DNA of 64,000 nucleotides from Sphingosinicella microcystinivorans (GCF_003634215.1 NZ_RBWX01000010.1:62001-126000), one strand, 5' to 3'; shown: positions 1-9,225, counted from the stretch's first letter. A program made the numbers and translations. The notes: generated by a model from the sequence alone, not told the origin.

Positions 1-205
1 CGCTGCGGCCATAGCCGACGTTGACGCAATAGAGGCCGCCGAAGCCGTCGATCAGTTGCGATCCGTCGGCACCCCTGATGCGCACGCCCGACCCGGTCTC
101 CACGACATAGCAATCGCCCACACCGGCGGCGAAATCCTTCGCATGGGTAAAGGGGTGTAGGACAGTCGCCCGGTCCATCTCCTTGATCGTGTCGAGTGCC
201 GTCAT
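1..205 (-). CDS. Class III (omega-amino acid:pyruvate type) aminotransferase, N-terminal fragment
   Basis: Reading the minus strand from an ATG at 205 gives 68 residues that run off the left edge of the window. They contain LHPFTHAKDF near residue 16 and DGFGGLYCVNVGYGR near residue 53, which is the usual N-terminal region of PLP-dependent class III aminotransferases (omega-amino acid:pyruvate and related enzymes). An AGGAG sequence lies about 6 bases upstream of the ATG. The PLP lysine and substrate-determining residues are outside the window, so the substrate cannot be named. It is divergent from the Lrp/AsnC regulator at 308, with about 100 bases between them, which suggests local control by that regulator. 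Partial only because the window ends. Confidence 0.8.
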   Translation of the reverse strand, partial: MTALDTIKEMDRATVLHPFTHAKDFAAGVGDCYVVETGSGVRIRGADGSQLIDGFGGLYCVNVGYGRS

Positions 206-307
206 GTGAAATCTCCTCGTATTTCGAGAGAAATTAGCACATCACGCAGCAAGCAATTCGCATAAGCGCGTGTTCGGCAATAATGTTTATCGACTGAGAG
301 GTGCTCG

Positions 308-799
308 ATGACAAAGACTCTAAGCCTTGATGCGGTCGACTATCGCCTGCTTGAAGCGTTGCAGGCCAATGCCCGCGCGTCGGCGGAGGAACTGTCGGAA
401 ATTGCGCGGCTGTCCGCACCGGCCTGTTACCGCCGCATCCAGCGCCTGCGCGCGGGCGGGGCGATCGAGCGCGTAGTCGCGATCGTCGCGCCCAAGACAA
501 TGGGCTGGCCGCTGGTGATGATCGTGCTGGTCGCGCTAGAGCGGGAACGGAGGGAGATCATTGACGGGTTCATCCGCAAGCTGGCGGCAGTGCCCGAAAT
601 CGTCGAGGCCTGGTACGTCACCGGCGATCATGATTTTGCCTTGCGCGTGCTGGCGCGCGATATGGAAAGTTTCGAGGAAATGACCCGCCGCGTGCTCTAC
701 GGCGACGAAAATGTGAAATCGTTCAAAACGCTGGTCACGATGCGGCAAGTGAAGAAAGCAAGTCCCGTGCGGCTGGCGGACGACCTTGCCGTCGACTGA
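308..799 (+). CDS. Lrp/AsnC family transcriptional regulator
   Basis: This 163-residue protein has the length and two-part layout of Lrp/AsnC regulators. An N-terminal winged helix-turn-helix (about residues 7-60, containing LDAVDYRLLEALQANARAS and LSAPACYRRIQRLRAGG) precedes a RAM effector domain (about 66-145). Family members bind amino acids and act as dimers or octamers on neighbouring promoters. It is divergent from the class III aminotransferase, so the 206-307 interval probably carries both promoters and the regulator's binding sites. A GAGAGG sequence shortly before the ATG is a plausible ribosome-binding site. The effector cannot be told from sequence; an amino acid handled by the aminotransferase is a reasonable guess. 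Confidence 0.9.
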   Translation: MTKTLSLDAVDYRLLEALQANARASAEELSEIARLSAPACYRRIQRLRAGGAIERVVAIVAPKTMGWPLVMIVLVALERERREIIDGFIRKLAAVPEIVEAWYVTGDHDFALRVLARDMESFEEMTRRVLYGDENVKSFKTLVTMRQVKKASPVRLADDLAVD

Positions 800-914
800 C
801 GCGGGCGGGCGCCCGGGACGCGCCCTCGCACTTTCCTTTGCCGCGAGCGGACGCGCCAGACGATTCTTCTCGCGCGCGCCCGTCGCAAGAAGCCGTCCTT
901 TTCCGTCATCGCCT

Positions 915-938
915 AATGTCGTCGATGATTTCGACATT
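915..938. promoter_or_regulatory. Inverted repeat upstream of the M55 peptidase remnant
   Basis: AATGTCG at 915-921 and its complement CGACATT at 932-938 form 7-base arms around 10 bases, just before the broken D-aminopeptidase gene. The size suits a dimeric regulator, and the Lrp/AsnC gene ends about 115 bases upstream. Operator function is inference. Confidence 0.3.
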
Positions 939-943
939 TGCGC

Positions 944-1354
944 ATGGGTGACATTGTGCGGCTCTACATTTCGGCGGACATCGAAGGCATCGTTCACGTC
1001 ACGTCGGCGGCGCACACCATGCCCGGCGCATCGGAATATGACTCCGCGCGCCGGTGGATGACCAACACCGTGCTGACGGCGGCAGAAACGGCGCATGCTC
1101 ATGGCTGCGACGAGATCATCGTGTCGGATTCGCACGGCAATGCGCAGAACATCCTGCCCGATGCGATGCCAGATTATGTCCAGCTTGTCCGCGGATGGCT
1201 GCGACGGCTGTCGACGATGGAAGGGATCGACCACGGCACTTTCGACGGTGCGATATTCCTAGGCTACCTCGCCGGCGGGATGAGCGTGGGCGGCAGGTCC
1301 AGCCGCGTGCTCGATCAACTATTGGTCGCGCTTCGTTGCAGTAAATGCCAGTGA
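944..1354 (+). pseudogene. M55 family D-aminopeptidase (DppA-like), C-terminally truncated
   Basis: The N-terminal half matches M55 zinc D-aminopeptidases: LYISADIEG at the start, then PGASEYDSARRWMT, then DEIIVSDSHGNAQNILPDA, then LSTMEGID and a final FDGAIFLGY. Similarity stops at about base 1270, where full-length family members (roughly 270 residues) continue with a conserved metal-binding GYHAMAGT-like region. Here the frame runs into about 28 unrelated residues and stops at 1354. The start could be ATG 944 or GTG 956, the latter giving the family-typical beginning. Base composition falls sharply just downstream, so the likely cause is insertion of, or deletion beside, the low-GC segment that follows. 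It is not expected to be active. Confidence 0.75.
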
Positions 1355-1380
1355 GAAAGATGCGGAATCCCTTTCTCGTT

Positions 1381-1449
1381 TGAGCATCGTAACAGCTCTC
1401 GACAATATTGAGCATTATTTAAGTCAAAAATAGCACTCGTAAATGCTCA
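1381..1449. promoter_or_regulatory. Three copies of a TGAGCAT motif upstream of the Rieske gene
   Basis: TGAGCAT occurs at 1381-1387 and 1409-1415, and its complement ATGCTCA at 1443-1449. The last two extend to 8-base arms (TGAGCATT / AATGCTCA, 1409-1416 and 1442-1449) around 25 AT-rich bases. The cluster ends 30 bases before the Rieske start codon, so it probably overlaps the promoter. A regulator-binding site is inference; the regulator is not known and no candidate gene lies in the low-GC block. Confidence 0.35.
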
Positions 1450-1478
1450 TTAAAAATTTGAATTTCAAGGAAATTGCT

Positions 1479-2477
1479 ATGAGTATTGTCGAATTGCCGA
1501 AGCGTCAAGTGAGAGACATCCCGCGCGAGGGCGCGGGGGGATTCTCTGAGTCATGGTATCCGATATGCTTATCTGGCGATGTAAATTCGAACGAAATTAT
1601 TGGCAAACCGTTCCTTGATGGTAACGTCATTATCTGGCGCGAGAATGACGGGACTCCGCACGTCCAAAGTGGGTACTGTCTGCACTTTGGCGCGGGGCTG
1701 GCTCAAGGTAAAATTATCGATAATAAAGTCGTTTGTCCGTTTCATGCGTGGGAGTACGATCATACAGGTCGTTGTTTGAAAACTGGGATTGGAGATCGTG
1801 CGCCGAAGGATACCAAGCTGTTCGACTTTCCTACTGTTGAGCGTTACGGCATGATCTGGGCGTTCAACGGCCACGAATCAACGTGGTCACTTCCAGATTT
1901 TAAATATCCAGATGAAGAATTAAATGTTATTGTTCAATATATTGGAGAGTGGTCGATCGATCCCTGGATGGTTTGCTGCAACACTCTTGATTTTCAACAT
2001 TTCAAACTGCTCCACGGTCTAGAGCCCGACGGAGATTGGCCTCGCAATGACGAAATTGAATGGACAGACAGTCATGTTGTCTATCCGTTCAAGGGCGCGC
2101 ATTGGAATAAGGAGCCTATTGACTTTCGTTGGGGTATTTGGGGAACAACAGTATTCTTTCAAGAAGGTCTGTTTGACGGAAGGTGGTTCGGCTTATTAGC
2201 GCCACTTGGTATAGAGCGCGCAGGTTTCACAACAGGATGGTACATTTGTGTAACGCACTTGAAAGATAACACTATTTCTGCACGGCGCGAGGCGGAAAGT
2301 TGGGGGCGATGGGCGCTCGCTATGGAACAAGATTTTGCGATGCAGGATTTGCCGGTTTTCTCCTACGGGCATTTCCGTCCCGGCGTACTCACGGAAAGTG
2401 ATAAGCCGCTTGCTCGTTTCTTTAATTATCTTCGGCAGTTTCCAAGATCGCATCACGCAAAGGAATTTTTATATTAA
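1479..2477 (+). CDS. Rieske non-heme iron oxygenase, terminal oxygenase alpha subunit
   Basis: The 332-residue product has a Rieske [2Fe-2S] domain with C67-x-H69 and C86-x2-H89. A catalytic domain follows whose mononuclear iron ligands are D171, H174 and H179 in the pattern D-x2-H-x4-H. This is a standard alpha-type oxygenase that activates O2 to hydroxylate, dealkylate or demethylate a substrate; the electron donor is not encoded nearby. ATG 1479 is preferred over an in-frame upstream start at 1443 because AAGGA lies 7 bases before it. The gene is clearly richer in A+T than the surrounding chromosome. The next two genes (DJ-1-like protein, FAD amine oxidase) follow on the same strand. Pairing with an amine oxidase hints at degradation of an N-alkylated or aromatic amine, but the substrate is unknown. 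Confidence 0.88.
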   Translation: MSIVELPKRQVRDIPREGAGGFSESWYPICLSGDVNSNEIIGKPFLDGNVIIWRENDGTPHVQSGYCLHFGAGLAQGKIIDNKVVCPFHAWEYDHTGRCLKTGIGDRAPKDTKLFDFPTVERYGMIWAFNGHESTWSLPDFKYPDEELNVIVQYIGEWSIDPWMVCCNTLDFQHFKLLHGLEPDGDWPRNDEIEWTDSHVVYPFKGAHWNKEPIDFRWGIWGTTVFFQEGLFDGRWFGLLAPLGIERAGFTTGWYICVTHLKDNTISARREAESWGRWALAMEQDFAMQDLPVFSYGHFRPGVLTESDKPLARFFNYLRQFPRSHHAKEFLY

Positions 2478-2560
2478 TTAAAGAAAATATATAAGAAATA
2501 TTATATATATTTCATAATTTATATAGTAATTATTTGATGTGATTTTTCGGGAATTTAAAA

Positions 2561-3247
2561 ATGTCAAAGATTATTTTTGTCGTCACCTCAAATAATCGCC
2601 TTGGAAACACTGGTCGCTCAACCGGTCTTTGGCTTGAAGAGCTGGCGTCCCCCTATTTTGTTTTCCGTTCAGCTGGTTTGACGATCGATATCGCTTCTCC
2701 TTCTGGAGGAGCAGCGCCGATCGATGAACTAAGCCTAAGCAGCCCTTGGTTAAGTGAAGAGGGTAATCGCTTTATCAATGACCGAGCTGTGACAGCGCAA
2801 TTGCAGAATACTCTCCGATTGGATGATGTAGATGCGAATGCATATGATTCCGTATTCTTTGTGGGTGGACTGGGTGCGGCTTGGGATTTTTTTCCAAGTG
2901 AAGCTGCTCGTTCGGTTACCGAAACAATATTCAACAATTCCGGCATTGTGTCAGGTGTATGCCACGGCGTGCTTGGATTGACGAATGCTCGCGCCGCCGG
3001 CCGCGAGAACCTTTTGAAGGGAGCTGCTGTTACTGCAGTAAGTAATGAAGAGGAACGGATGCTTGGGGTGGCGGAGATCGTTCCTGTTCTTCCCGAAGAT
3101 CTGTTGAAGAGCCTCGGTTCCAAGTATTCTTGCGCAGCGCCGCTAGACCGACACGTGGTGGTTGACGGTCGAATAATGACCGGCCAGAATCCGGCTTCGG
3201 CAGCACCTCTTGCGAGGGCGGTACTTGTGGGCTTGGGCTGCTCATAA
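2561..3247 (+). CDS. DJ-1/PfpI (ThiJ) superfamily protein, Hsp31-like
   Basis: The 228-residue protein has the class I glutamine-amidotransferase-like fold signature. The nucleophile elbow is SGVCHGVLGL, with Cys134 followed by His135, and a conserved acidic residue lies in TGLWLEELASPY (E26/E27), as in Hsp31-type glyoxalase III, chaperone or deglycase proteins. FVGGLGAAWDF (about 100-110) is the usual loop before the elbow. Family members detoxify reactive carbonyls or hydrate isonitriles, and the exact role here cannot be read from sequence. The upstream 83 bases (2478-2560) are almost pure A+T and may hold a promoter. The following FAD oxidoreductase starts 6 bases after this stop, so the two are probably co-transcribed. 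Confidence 0.82.
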   Translation: MSKIIFVVTSNNRLGNTGRSTGLWLEELASPYFVFRSAGLTIDIASPSGGAAPIDELSLSSPWLSEEGNRFINDRAVTAQLQNTLRLDDVDANAYDSVFFVGGLGAAWDFFPSEAARSVTETIFNNSGIVSGVCHGVLGLTNARAAGRENLLKGAAVTAVSNEEERMLGVAEIVPVLPEDLLKSLGSKYSCAAPLDRHVVVDGRIMTGQNPASAAPLARAVLVGLGCS

Positions 3248-3253
3248 ATACAG

Positions 3254-4570
3254 ATGTCATATCTGCAAACTTTTGCTGACCGAACAGATTCCTTGGAGCG
3301 TGTGCTTTGGGAGCAAACTAGCGGTGAGCCGGAGATTTCAGCCGGCACTCTAGAGCAGACCCACACTACGGAAGTGGCGATTGTCGGCGGCGGCTATACG
3401 GGACTGAGTACAGGGCTCGCGCTGGCGGAAGCTGGTGTGCCTGTCGCGATTATCGAAACCTACGCACCAGGATACGGCGCTTCAGGACGAAATGCGGCTG
3501 GTGTTGTGGGTATCTGGCCGGCCAGCTCTCCCACCCAGGTCGTCGCTGCATACGGGAGCCATAGAGGGGCCCGGATGAACACGATGCTGGCAGGAGCGGT
3601 CCCTCTGCTGGATTGTATCATTCTCAAATATGGCATTTGTTGCGATTGGACTCCCTGTGGGATTGCAATGGTCGCGCAAAAGCCGGCTGTTGTTCCGATG
3701 CTGTCGTATCTCGCTGATGACTGGGCGAGATACTCCAATCCGGTCCGGGTACTAGACGTCTGTGGCGCTGCCGAGGTTACCGGTACGAACCGCTTTTTTG
3801 GTGGCATTCTTTTCGAAGCAGCAGGACGCCTGAATCCGTTATCTTACACCAGGGGTTTGGCTCGCGCCGCCGTGCAAAGGGGAGCCGCACTTTTCTGTGG
3901 GCAGCAGGCGCTGTCAGTCGAACGTACAAAGGGGCGCTGGACTATAAATACTGAACGCGGAAGCGTCGTCGCTCGATCGCTGTTGATAGCTACTGACGCC
4001 TACTCAAATGGGCTCTGGCCCGTATTGAAGAAATATTTTTATCGCGTCCCACTCTCCATGGTGAGCACGTCGCCGTTATCGGACGAAATTGCCAACCGAC
4101 TAAACCCAGTAGGAATGCCCTACACAGATGCAAATTTGAACAATCTGTTCTGGGTTATGGTCGAGGGAGGCAATCGTTTAGTTACCACTACAGTTCCACC
4201 GCGCTTGCGACCGGGCGACCCGGCTCGAGTGGCACAACCTTTCGAGCGTAAACTTCGGCGAGTTTATAAAAATCTCCCGGAACTTCACTGGGAACACGCG
4301 TGGTCAGGCTATGTAGGCGTAACGAAAGATCGCCTGCCAAGGATACTGCGCCTTGGCGATGATGCTTACACCATTTATGGCTATTCGGGTCAGGGTATTG
4401 CCAATGCAACTGCGATTGGAGCGGAGGCTGCTAATCTTCTACAATATGGTCCTGATAATTGCGCGATGCCAATCACTGAGCCATCAGTCGTAACGGCTCC
4501 CGAATTGACAGCGTTCGCAATGAGAAACTTTGCGTTTCCTGCCATTCGGTTGCTTGATCGGTATTATTAA
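3254..4570 (+). CDS. FAD-dependent oxidoreductase of the DAO family (PuuB-like)
   Basis: The 438-residue protein opens its nucleotide-binding fold with [19 protein letters not shown] (about residues 41-59, GxGxxG) and then has [11 protein letters not shown] (about 73-83), typical of glycine/D-amino-acid oxidase relatives such as gamma-glutamylputrescine oxidase. Near the C-terminus, [13 protein letters not shown] and [14 protein letters not shown] form the second FAD-contacting region. Expected chemistry is FAD-dependent oxidation of an amine or amino acid. It lies 6 bases after the DJ-1-like gene and ends the low-GC block. The protein is full length for the family. The substrate is unknown; the adjacent Rieske oxygenase suggests a small amine-catabolic unit acquired as a piece. 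Confidence 0.82.
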   Translation: MSYLQTFADRTDSLERVLWEQTSGEPEISAGTLEQTHTTEVAIVGGGYTGLSTGLALAEAGVPVAIIETYAPGYGASGRNAAGVVGIWPASSPTQVVAAYGSHRGARMNTMLAGAVPLLDCIILKYGICCDWTPCGIAMVAQKPAVVPMLSYLADDWARYSNPVRVLDVCGAAEVTGTNRFFGGILFEAAGRLNPLSYTRGLARAAVQRGAALFCGQQALSVERTKGRWTINTERGSVVARSLLIATDAYSNGLWPVLKKYFYRVPLSMVSTSPLSDEIANRLNPVGMPYTDANLNNLFWVMVEGGNRLVTTTVPPRLRPGDPARVAQPFERKLRRVYKNLPELHWEHAWSGYVGVTKDRLPRILRLGDDAYTIYGYSGQGIANATAIGAEAANLLQYGPDNCAMPITEPSVVTAPELTAFAMRNFAFPAIRLLDRYY

Positions 4571-5091
4571 GTATGTGGACTGTAATGGAGAAATATAATC
4601 CTCTCCCATCGGGATACCCCGGGTCACGGCAATCTCTGTAGTGATCTTCTCCGCGGGCAGGATTCCACCTTTCCCCGGTTTTGCGCCCTGCGTTCGGAGG
4701 CAATGCTGTGTCGATAATTGGAGGTGTATGGACAAAGTAACCTGTAGAAAAAGTTGTTAACTTTCTTACAGCAGATTTTGACTTGGTATTATTTGCCAAG
4801 AATGGTCTATTTTTAGTATTGCAATTCGAAGTCGTTGATTTATCCTGAGCTGGCGCTGCCGGATACTGCGGCGCCGAGGCGTGAGAACCTCGCTTGAGTC
4901 CAGTAGCCGGAATTCTGCCGGGTGGTTGGCGCGTATGTACAGGTCCTTGCGGACTAAAGGCGCCGACGCATGCCTCAAGCATGTTCTCATCACCCGGCTT
5001 TTCGCCGTGCCTCGCAAGGGAGGCATCGGATCGTGGCAAGGCAGCGGGAGAGCAGGGAAGGCGGGCGGGAAGCCGGCTGCGGGGTGGCTCG
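4571..5091. other. Gene-free interval spanning the right edge of the low-GC block
   Basis: No convincing gene is seen in these 521 bases. Composition is AT-rich to about 4850 and then returns to high GC, so the boundary of the acquired segment lies here. Visible structure includes AAAGTT-GTT-AACTTT (4750-4764), CTTGG/CCAAG arms at 4782-4786 and 4796-4800, and CATGC-CTCAA-GCATG (4969-4983). The last part is the likely promoter region of the ECF sigma gene. No integrase, IS ends or direct repeats flanking the low-GC block were found by eye. Confidence 0.5.
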
Positions 5092-5658
5092 ATGCAGCTG
5101 AATCTCTGGAGTGCACCCGATCCCGCCGATGACGAATTTCATGCGCGCGTTGCAGAAGCGAAGGCCGCAGACGTAGCGGCGCTTTATCGCGAAGAAGCGC
5201 CGCGCCTACGTCGTTTGTTCGGGCGCCGAACCAGACAGGCAGACGCGGTGCAAGACCTCGTCCAGAGCGTTTTTGCACGTTTTCTCGGTCGCTCTGCAGG
5301 CACGCAGCATGTCCTTGACGAACCGCGCGCCTATCTGACGCGTATTGCCTGTAACTTGCTGCGCGATACGGCGCGGCAGCAGGCACGGAGAGGAGATCGG
5401 GCTTCCGTAAGTATAGAGGAAATTCCGGGGACGGAGAACCCGCTCGCCAGACTCGAAGCACGGGATATGCTTCGCCGCGTGGATGCTGCTATTCTGGCGC
5501 TCCCTGAACGAACGCGCGAGATTTTCATGGCCCATCGTTTCGAGGAGCTGACCTACCCCGAGATCGCGGCGCGCATGGGCGTTTGCGTCAAAACCGTCGA
5601 GAAGCATATTTCGCTCGCGCTGCGCGCGCTTCACCGCGAACTGGGCAAGGCGGAGTGA
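5092..5658 (+). CDS. ECF-type RNA polymerase sigma factor (FecI-like)
   Basis: The 188-residue protein has sigma region 2 at about residues 30-98 (ALYREEAPRLRRLF, then DLVQSVFARFL, then DEPRAYLTRIACNLLRD) and region 4 at about 125-180 (LPERTREIFMAHRFEELTYPEIAARMG followed by VKTVEKHISLALRAL). That is the FecI-type layout. ATG 5092 is chosen because it starts the family-like region; longer in-frame extensions are low-complexity. The FecR gene begins with a GTG overlapping this stop, so both are translated together. The pair is expected to be switched by the downstream TonB receptor when a ligand binds, here plausibly the lasso peptide itself. Confidence 0.88.
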   Translation: MQLNLWSAPDPADDEFHARVAEAKAADVAALYREEAPRLRRLFGRRTRQADAVQDLVQSVFARFLGRSAGTQHVLDEPRAYLTRIACNLLRDTARQQARRGDRASVSIEEIPGTENPLARLEARDMLRRVDAAILALPERTREIFMAHRFEELTYPEIAARMGVCVKTVEKHISLALRALHRELGKAE

Positions 5659-6605
5659 CGCCCCGGTCCGTGGATGGCGACAACCGCGTCGCCGTGGCAA
5701 GCGACTGGTATGCGCGCATGCGCGGCCCCGAAGCTGCGAATGACCGCCTGGCGTTCGAGGCCTGGTACGCGGTTCCTGAAAACGCGAGAGCCTACCGCGA
5801 GATCGAGGAGATCTGGAACACAGCCGGCCGCAGCAGCCTTCGGAAGCAGCCGGCAGACAGGCGAACATCCGTGCGCTGGAAACCACTGGCAGCCGTGGCG
5901 GCGATCGTTCTCCTCCTGCTCGGCGTCAGCCTGTTGTCGGCCGGATCGCCCGTGCTGCCCGAACAGGCCCCGGCGCACGTTCTTGCGCTTGCGAGCGGCG
6001 ATCACGAACGGCGGGCATGGGGGCTCGCGGACGGCTCGTCCGTGCTTCTGGACGGTGGCGGCGCGCTTGCCGTGGAATATTCAGACGCCGAGCGCCGGAT
6101 CCGGCTGGATCGTGGCCGGGCGCGGTTTGTTGTTGCGCACGATGCCGCGCGGCCCTTCGTCGTGTTTGCCGCCGGCACCCGCGTCGTGGCGCGGGGCACC
6201 GTCTTCGACGTCGCGGCGGGTGATACCGGCGCCGAAGTGACGCTTCTGGAAGGTGTGGTCGATGTCAGCGCGGCGAACGCATCAAAACCTGCGACGCTGA
6301 ACCCGGGCGAGCGTATTGTGGCGAAGGACGGGAGGGCAGGAATCAGGCCAGTTCCTGCGGCCACCGCGCGCTGGACCGAGGGCCTTCTGGTGACGCAACG
6401 CCTGCCGCTTGGCCAGCTTGTTGCGGAGGCCAACCGGTCGCCGGGCGCTCGCATCGAACTGGCCGATCCGGCGCTGGGCGCGCTCAAGGTCTCGGGTACC
6501 ATGCGCCTTGGCGATCCGCGCCTTGCCGACAAGCTTGCCGCAACGCTCGATCTCGCGGTCGTTCGCGAACCGGGCGGCATTATCCGGCTGCAGGCACGAA
6601 GATAA
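5655..6605 (+). CDS. FecR-family anti-sigma factor / sigma regulator
   Basis: The 316-residue product starts at GTG 5655, which overlaps the TGA of the sigma gene. An N-terminal cytoplasmic segment (about residues 1-76, with DWYARMRGPEAANDRLAFEAWYA, the FecR N-terminal helix region) precedes one membrane helix at about 78-96 (LAAVAAIVLLLLGVSLLSA). A periplasmic FecR domain follows (DGSSVLLDGGGALAVEYSD, then ARGTVFDVAAGD, then EVTLLEGVVDV). A C-terminal STN-like tail contacts the receptor in known systems. The expected role is to hold the neighbouring sigma factor inactive, and release it, in response to the TonB receptor. Gene order sigma-FecR-receptor is the classic cell-surface signalling arrangement. 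Confidence 0.87.
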   Translation: MTPRSVDGDNRVAVASDWYARMRGPEAANDRLAFEAWYAVPENARAYREIEEIWNTAGRSSLRKQPADRRTSVRWKPLAAVAAIVLLLLGVSLLSAGSPVLPEQAPAHVLALASGDHERRAWGLADGSSVLLDGGGALAVEYSDAERRIRLDRGRARFVVAHDAARPFVVFAAGTRVVARGTVFDVAAGDTGAEVTLLEGVVDVSAANASKPATLNPGERIVAKDGRAGIRPVPAATARWTEGLLVTQRLPLGQLVAEANRSPGARIELADPALGALKVSGTMRLGDPRLADKLAATLDLAVVREPGGIIRLQARR

Positions 6606-6687
6606 CGAAAATCGCGTAGGGGGTTTGCCGCCCCCGGCGTCAACCGCCCTGAACGCTTCATCCCGAGGCGTCCACAGGGAGGAATAA

Positions 6688-9225
6688 ATGACGCAGAAGA
6701 AACGGCAGAGAACTGCCGTGAGGCAGGGCCTGATCGCGCTCTGGTTGCTGGCGGGCAGCGCACCGGCGCTCGCGCAGGGACCGTATGCGCAGACCTACGA
6801 TATGCCCGCGCGGGCGCTTGGTGCTGCGCTCGGCGAAATCGGAACGCGGTCGGGCACCGAAATCATCGCGCCGGCGGCGCTCGTCGAGGGACTTGCGGCG
6901 CCGGCGCTACGCGGCGCCTATGCGCCCGACGCCGCCGTGCGCGCACTGCTTGCGGGAACCGGGCTTGTTGCAGAGCGTGTGAACGGCGCGCTCGTAATCC
7001 GCCGCGTCGATGAACCGATCGTCGTCACGGGCACGCGGATTCGCGGTGCGCCCATTGCCTCGCCGGTCATCGCGGTCAGCGCCGACCAGATGCGCGCGGC
7101 GGGGCAGGCGGGTCTCGCCGACGCGATGCGGGCGCTGCCGCAGAATTTCGGGGGCGGACAGAACCCTGGCATCGGGAACAATGTGCCCGAAGCCAGCGGC
7201 GTCGACATCGGCGGCGGCGCGTCGCTCAACCTGCGCGGGCTTGGCAGCGATGCCACACTGACGCTCCTCAACGGCCATCGGCTGTCCTATTCGTCGGCGC
7301 TGCAGAGCGTCGATATCTCGGCGATTCCCTTCGATGCCGTCGACCGCATCGAGATCGTCGCGGACGGCGCATCGGCGCTCTACGGCTCGGATGCTGTCGC
7401 CGGTGTCGCGAACATCATTCTCCGCAGCGATTTCGACGGCCTTCGCACGCGGGCGCGCTGGGGCGCATCGACCGACGGCGGCAACGGGCAGCAGCAGTAC
7501 GGACTTCTGGCCGGCCGCACCTGGGACAGCGGCGGTCTCATGGGCGCCTATGAATTCTCGCGCATCTCGCCGATTGTCGCGCGGCAGCGCGGCTATGCCG
7601 CCGACGTCACACCGGGTGTGACGCTGTTTCCGTTTCTCAAGCACCACAACGGGCTTGTGAGCGGGCATCAGACGATCGGGGACAAGGTCACGCTCGCCTT
7701 CGATGCGCTTTACAACAAGCGCTGGAAGGCATCGATCTTCCCGCTGAACACGGCCGGTGACCTTGACGTGAGCCGCGCGGAAAACCGGACGCGGAGCACA
7801 TCCTTTGCCATCGCGCCCGCGCTCAAGGTGGATCTCGGCAGCTGGCGCGCCGGCCTCTCCACCATGTACGGCGAGGACCGCGTCCATTTCACGATCGCCA
7901 ACATCCTTGGCGACAGCGTGCTGCTGAACGGCCCCAATTGCTATTGCAATTCCGCGACGTCGATCGAACTTGCCGCGGATGGTCCGTTGTTTTCGCTGCC
8001 CGGCGGCAGTGCACGTCTCGCGGTCGGCGGCGGTTACCGGCAGAATGCATTCGAACTGCGCCGCGCGCTCGCACCGCAGCTCGACATCGACGAAACGCGC
8101 GACAGCAACTTTGCCTACGCCGAACTCAATCTGCCGTTCGTCGGTCCGGCCATGGCTATCCCGGGCGTCCACCGCCTGAACCTCAGCGGTGCGCTGCGCT
8201 ACGAGCATTATCCCGATATCGATACGGTGGTGACGCCCAAGCTCGGCCTCATCTACGCGCCCTTCGCCGGTGTGACGCTGAAGGGTAGCTGGGGCCGGTC
8301 GTTTCGCGCGCCGACCTTCCTGCAACTCTATCAATCTCCGTCCGCGACGCTCGTCCCCGCAACCCGCCTCGGCGGCACCGCAACGTCCGGCGCAACCGCG
8401 CTGCTGCTGATCGGCGGCAACACCGCGCTCGCACCCGAGCGTGCCCGAACCTGGTCGGCATCGGTCGTGCTCGAACCTGCTTCGATCGCAGGCGCACGGC
8501 TTGAGCTCGGCTGGTTTGAAACGCGCTACCGGAACCGCATCGTCACACCGATCGTGACAACGGCGCAGGCGCTCAGCGATCCCGCCTACGCCGATCTGGT
8601 TTCGCGCGATCCGGACGTGGGCGCCGTGAATGCAGCAATCGCCTCGGTGGACAGTTTCTTCAACAGCACGGGCGGAGACTTTGATCCGGCTTCGGTGACT
8701 GCGATTGTCAACAACCGCTACGTCAATGCCGGGCATCAGACGATCCGCGGTTTCGATGCACTGGCCAGCTACGAAACCCCCATGGCCGGAGGCGTGCTCA
8801 GCCTTTCGCTAAACGCGACCTGGCTCGAAAGCACGCAGCGGCGCACCGCACTACAGCCCGAGGTCGCGCTCGCAGGCCGGCTGTTCAACCCGCCGCACTG
8901 GCGTGCACGCGCCGGTGCAAACTGGAGCAAGGGGCCACTCGGGCTGAACGCGCATCTCAACTATACCGGCGGGGTTACCGACGTGCGGCAGATGCCTGCC
9001 GATGATGTCGAGGGGATGACAACGCTCGATCTCGCGTTGCGCTTCGAGACACCGCGTGGCGGCGGTCTCCTCGGCGGTCTTGAGTTTGTGCTTGCCGCCG
9101 AGAATGTCCTCAACGCGCGTCCCGATCCGATCCGGACGACGCTCTACTACGACACGCCCTACGACTCGACGAATTACACCCCTATCGGGCGTTTCATCAG
9201 CCTTGGAGTCAGCAAGACATGGTAA
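6688..9225 (+). CDS. TonB-dependent receptor with signalling (STN) domain
   Basis: The 845-residue outer-membrane protein has a signal peptide ending ALAQ at residue 30. A secretin/TonB short N-terminal (STN) signalling domain follows at about 34-105, then a TonB box in EPIVVTGTRIRG (about 109-120), a plug domain with GADGSALYGSDAVAGVANI-like residues (written in this protein as VADGASALYGSDAVAGVAN), and a beta-barrel ending in aromatic Trp (LGVSKTW). The STN domain shows it can signal through the adjacent FecR and sigma factor. Its stop overlaps the start of the lasso isopeptidase, so the two are translationally coupled. In known isopeptidase-type lasso clusters this receptor is the presumed importer of the threaded peptide. 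An AGGGAGGAA ribosome-binding region precedes the ATG. Confidence 0.9.
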   Translation: MTQKKRQRTAVRQGLIALWLLAGSAPALAQGPYAQTYDMPARALGAALGEIGTRSGTEIIAPAALVEGLAAPALRGAYAPDAAVRALLAGTGLVAERVNGALVIRRVDEPIVVTGTRIRGAPIASPVIAVSADQMRAAGQAGLADAMRALPQNFGGGQNPGIGNNVPEASGVDIGGGASLNLRGLGSDATLTLLNGHRLSYSSALQSVDISAIPFDAVDRIEIVADGASALYGSDAVAGVANIILRSDFDGLRTRARWGASTDGGNGQQQYGLLAGRTWDSGGLMGAYEFSRISPIVARQRGYAADVTPGVTLFPFLKHHNGLVSGHQTIGDKVTLAFDALYNKRWKASIFPLNTAGDLDVSRAENRTRSTSFAIAPALKVDLGSWRAGLSTMYGEDRVHFTIANILGDSVLLNGPNCYCNSATSIELAADGPLFSLPGGSARLAVGGGYRQNAFELRRALAPQLDIDETRDSNFAYAELNLPFVGPAMAIPGVHRLNLSGALRYEHYPDIDTVVTPKLGLIYAPFAGVTLKGSWGRSFRAPTFLQLYQSPSATLVPATRLGGTATSGATALLLIGGNTALAPERARTWSASVVLEPASIAGARLELGWFETRYRNRIVTPIVTTAQALSDPAYADLVSRDPDVGAVNAAIASVDSFFNSTGGDFDPASVTAIVNNRYVNAGHQTIRGFDALASYETPMAGGVLSLSLNATWLESTQRRTALQPEVALAGRLFNPPHWRARAGANWSKGPLGLNAHLNYTGGVTDVRQMPADDVEGMTTLDLALRFETPRGGGLLGGLEFVLAAENVLNARPDPIRTTLYYDTPYDSTNYTPIGRFISLGVSKTW

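Noticed and set aside
6907-8736. Long open frame on the minus strand opposite the TonB receptor gene
   Set aside because: It is a GC-driven shadow of the receptor; the translation is Arg/Ala-rich without any domain, and the receptor frame is fully supported.
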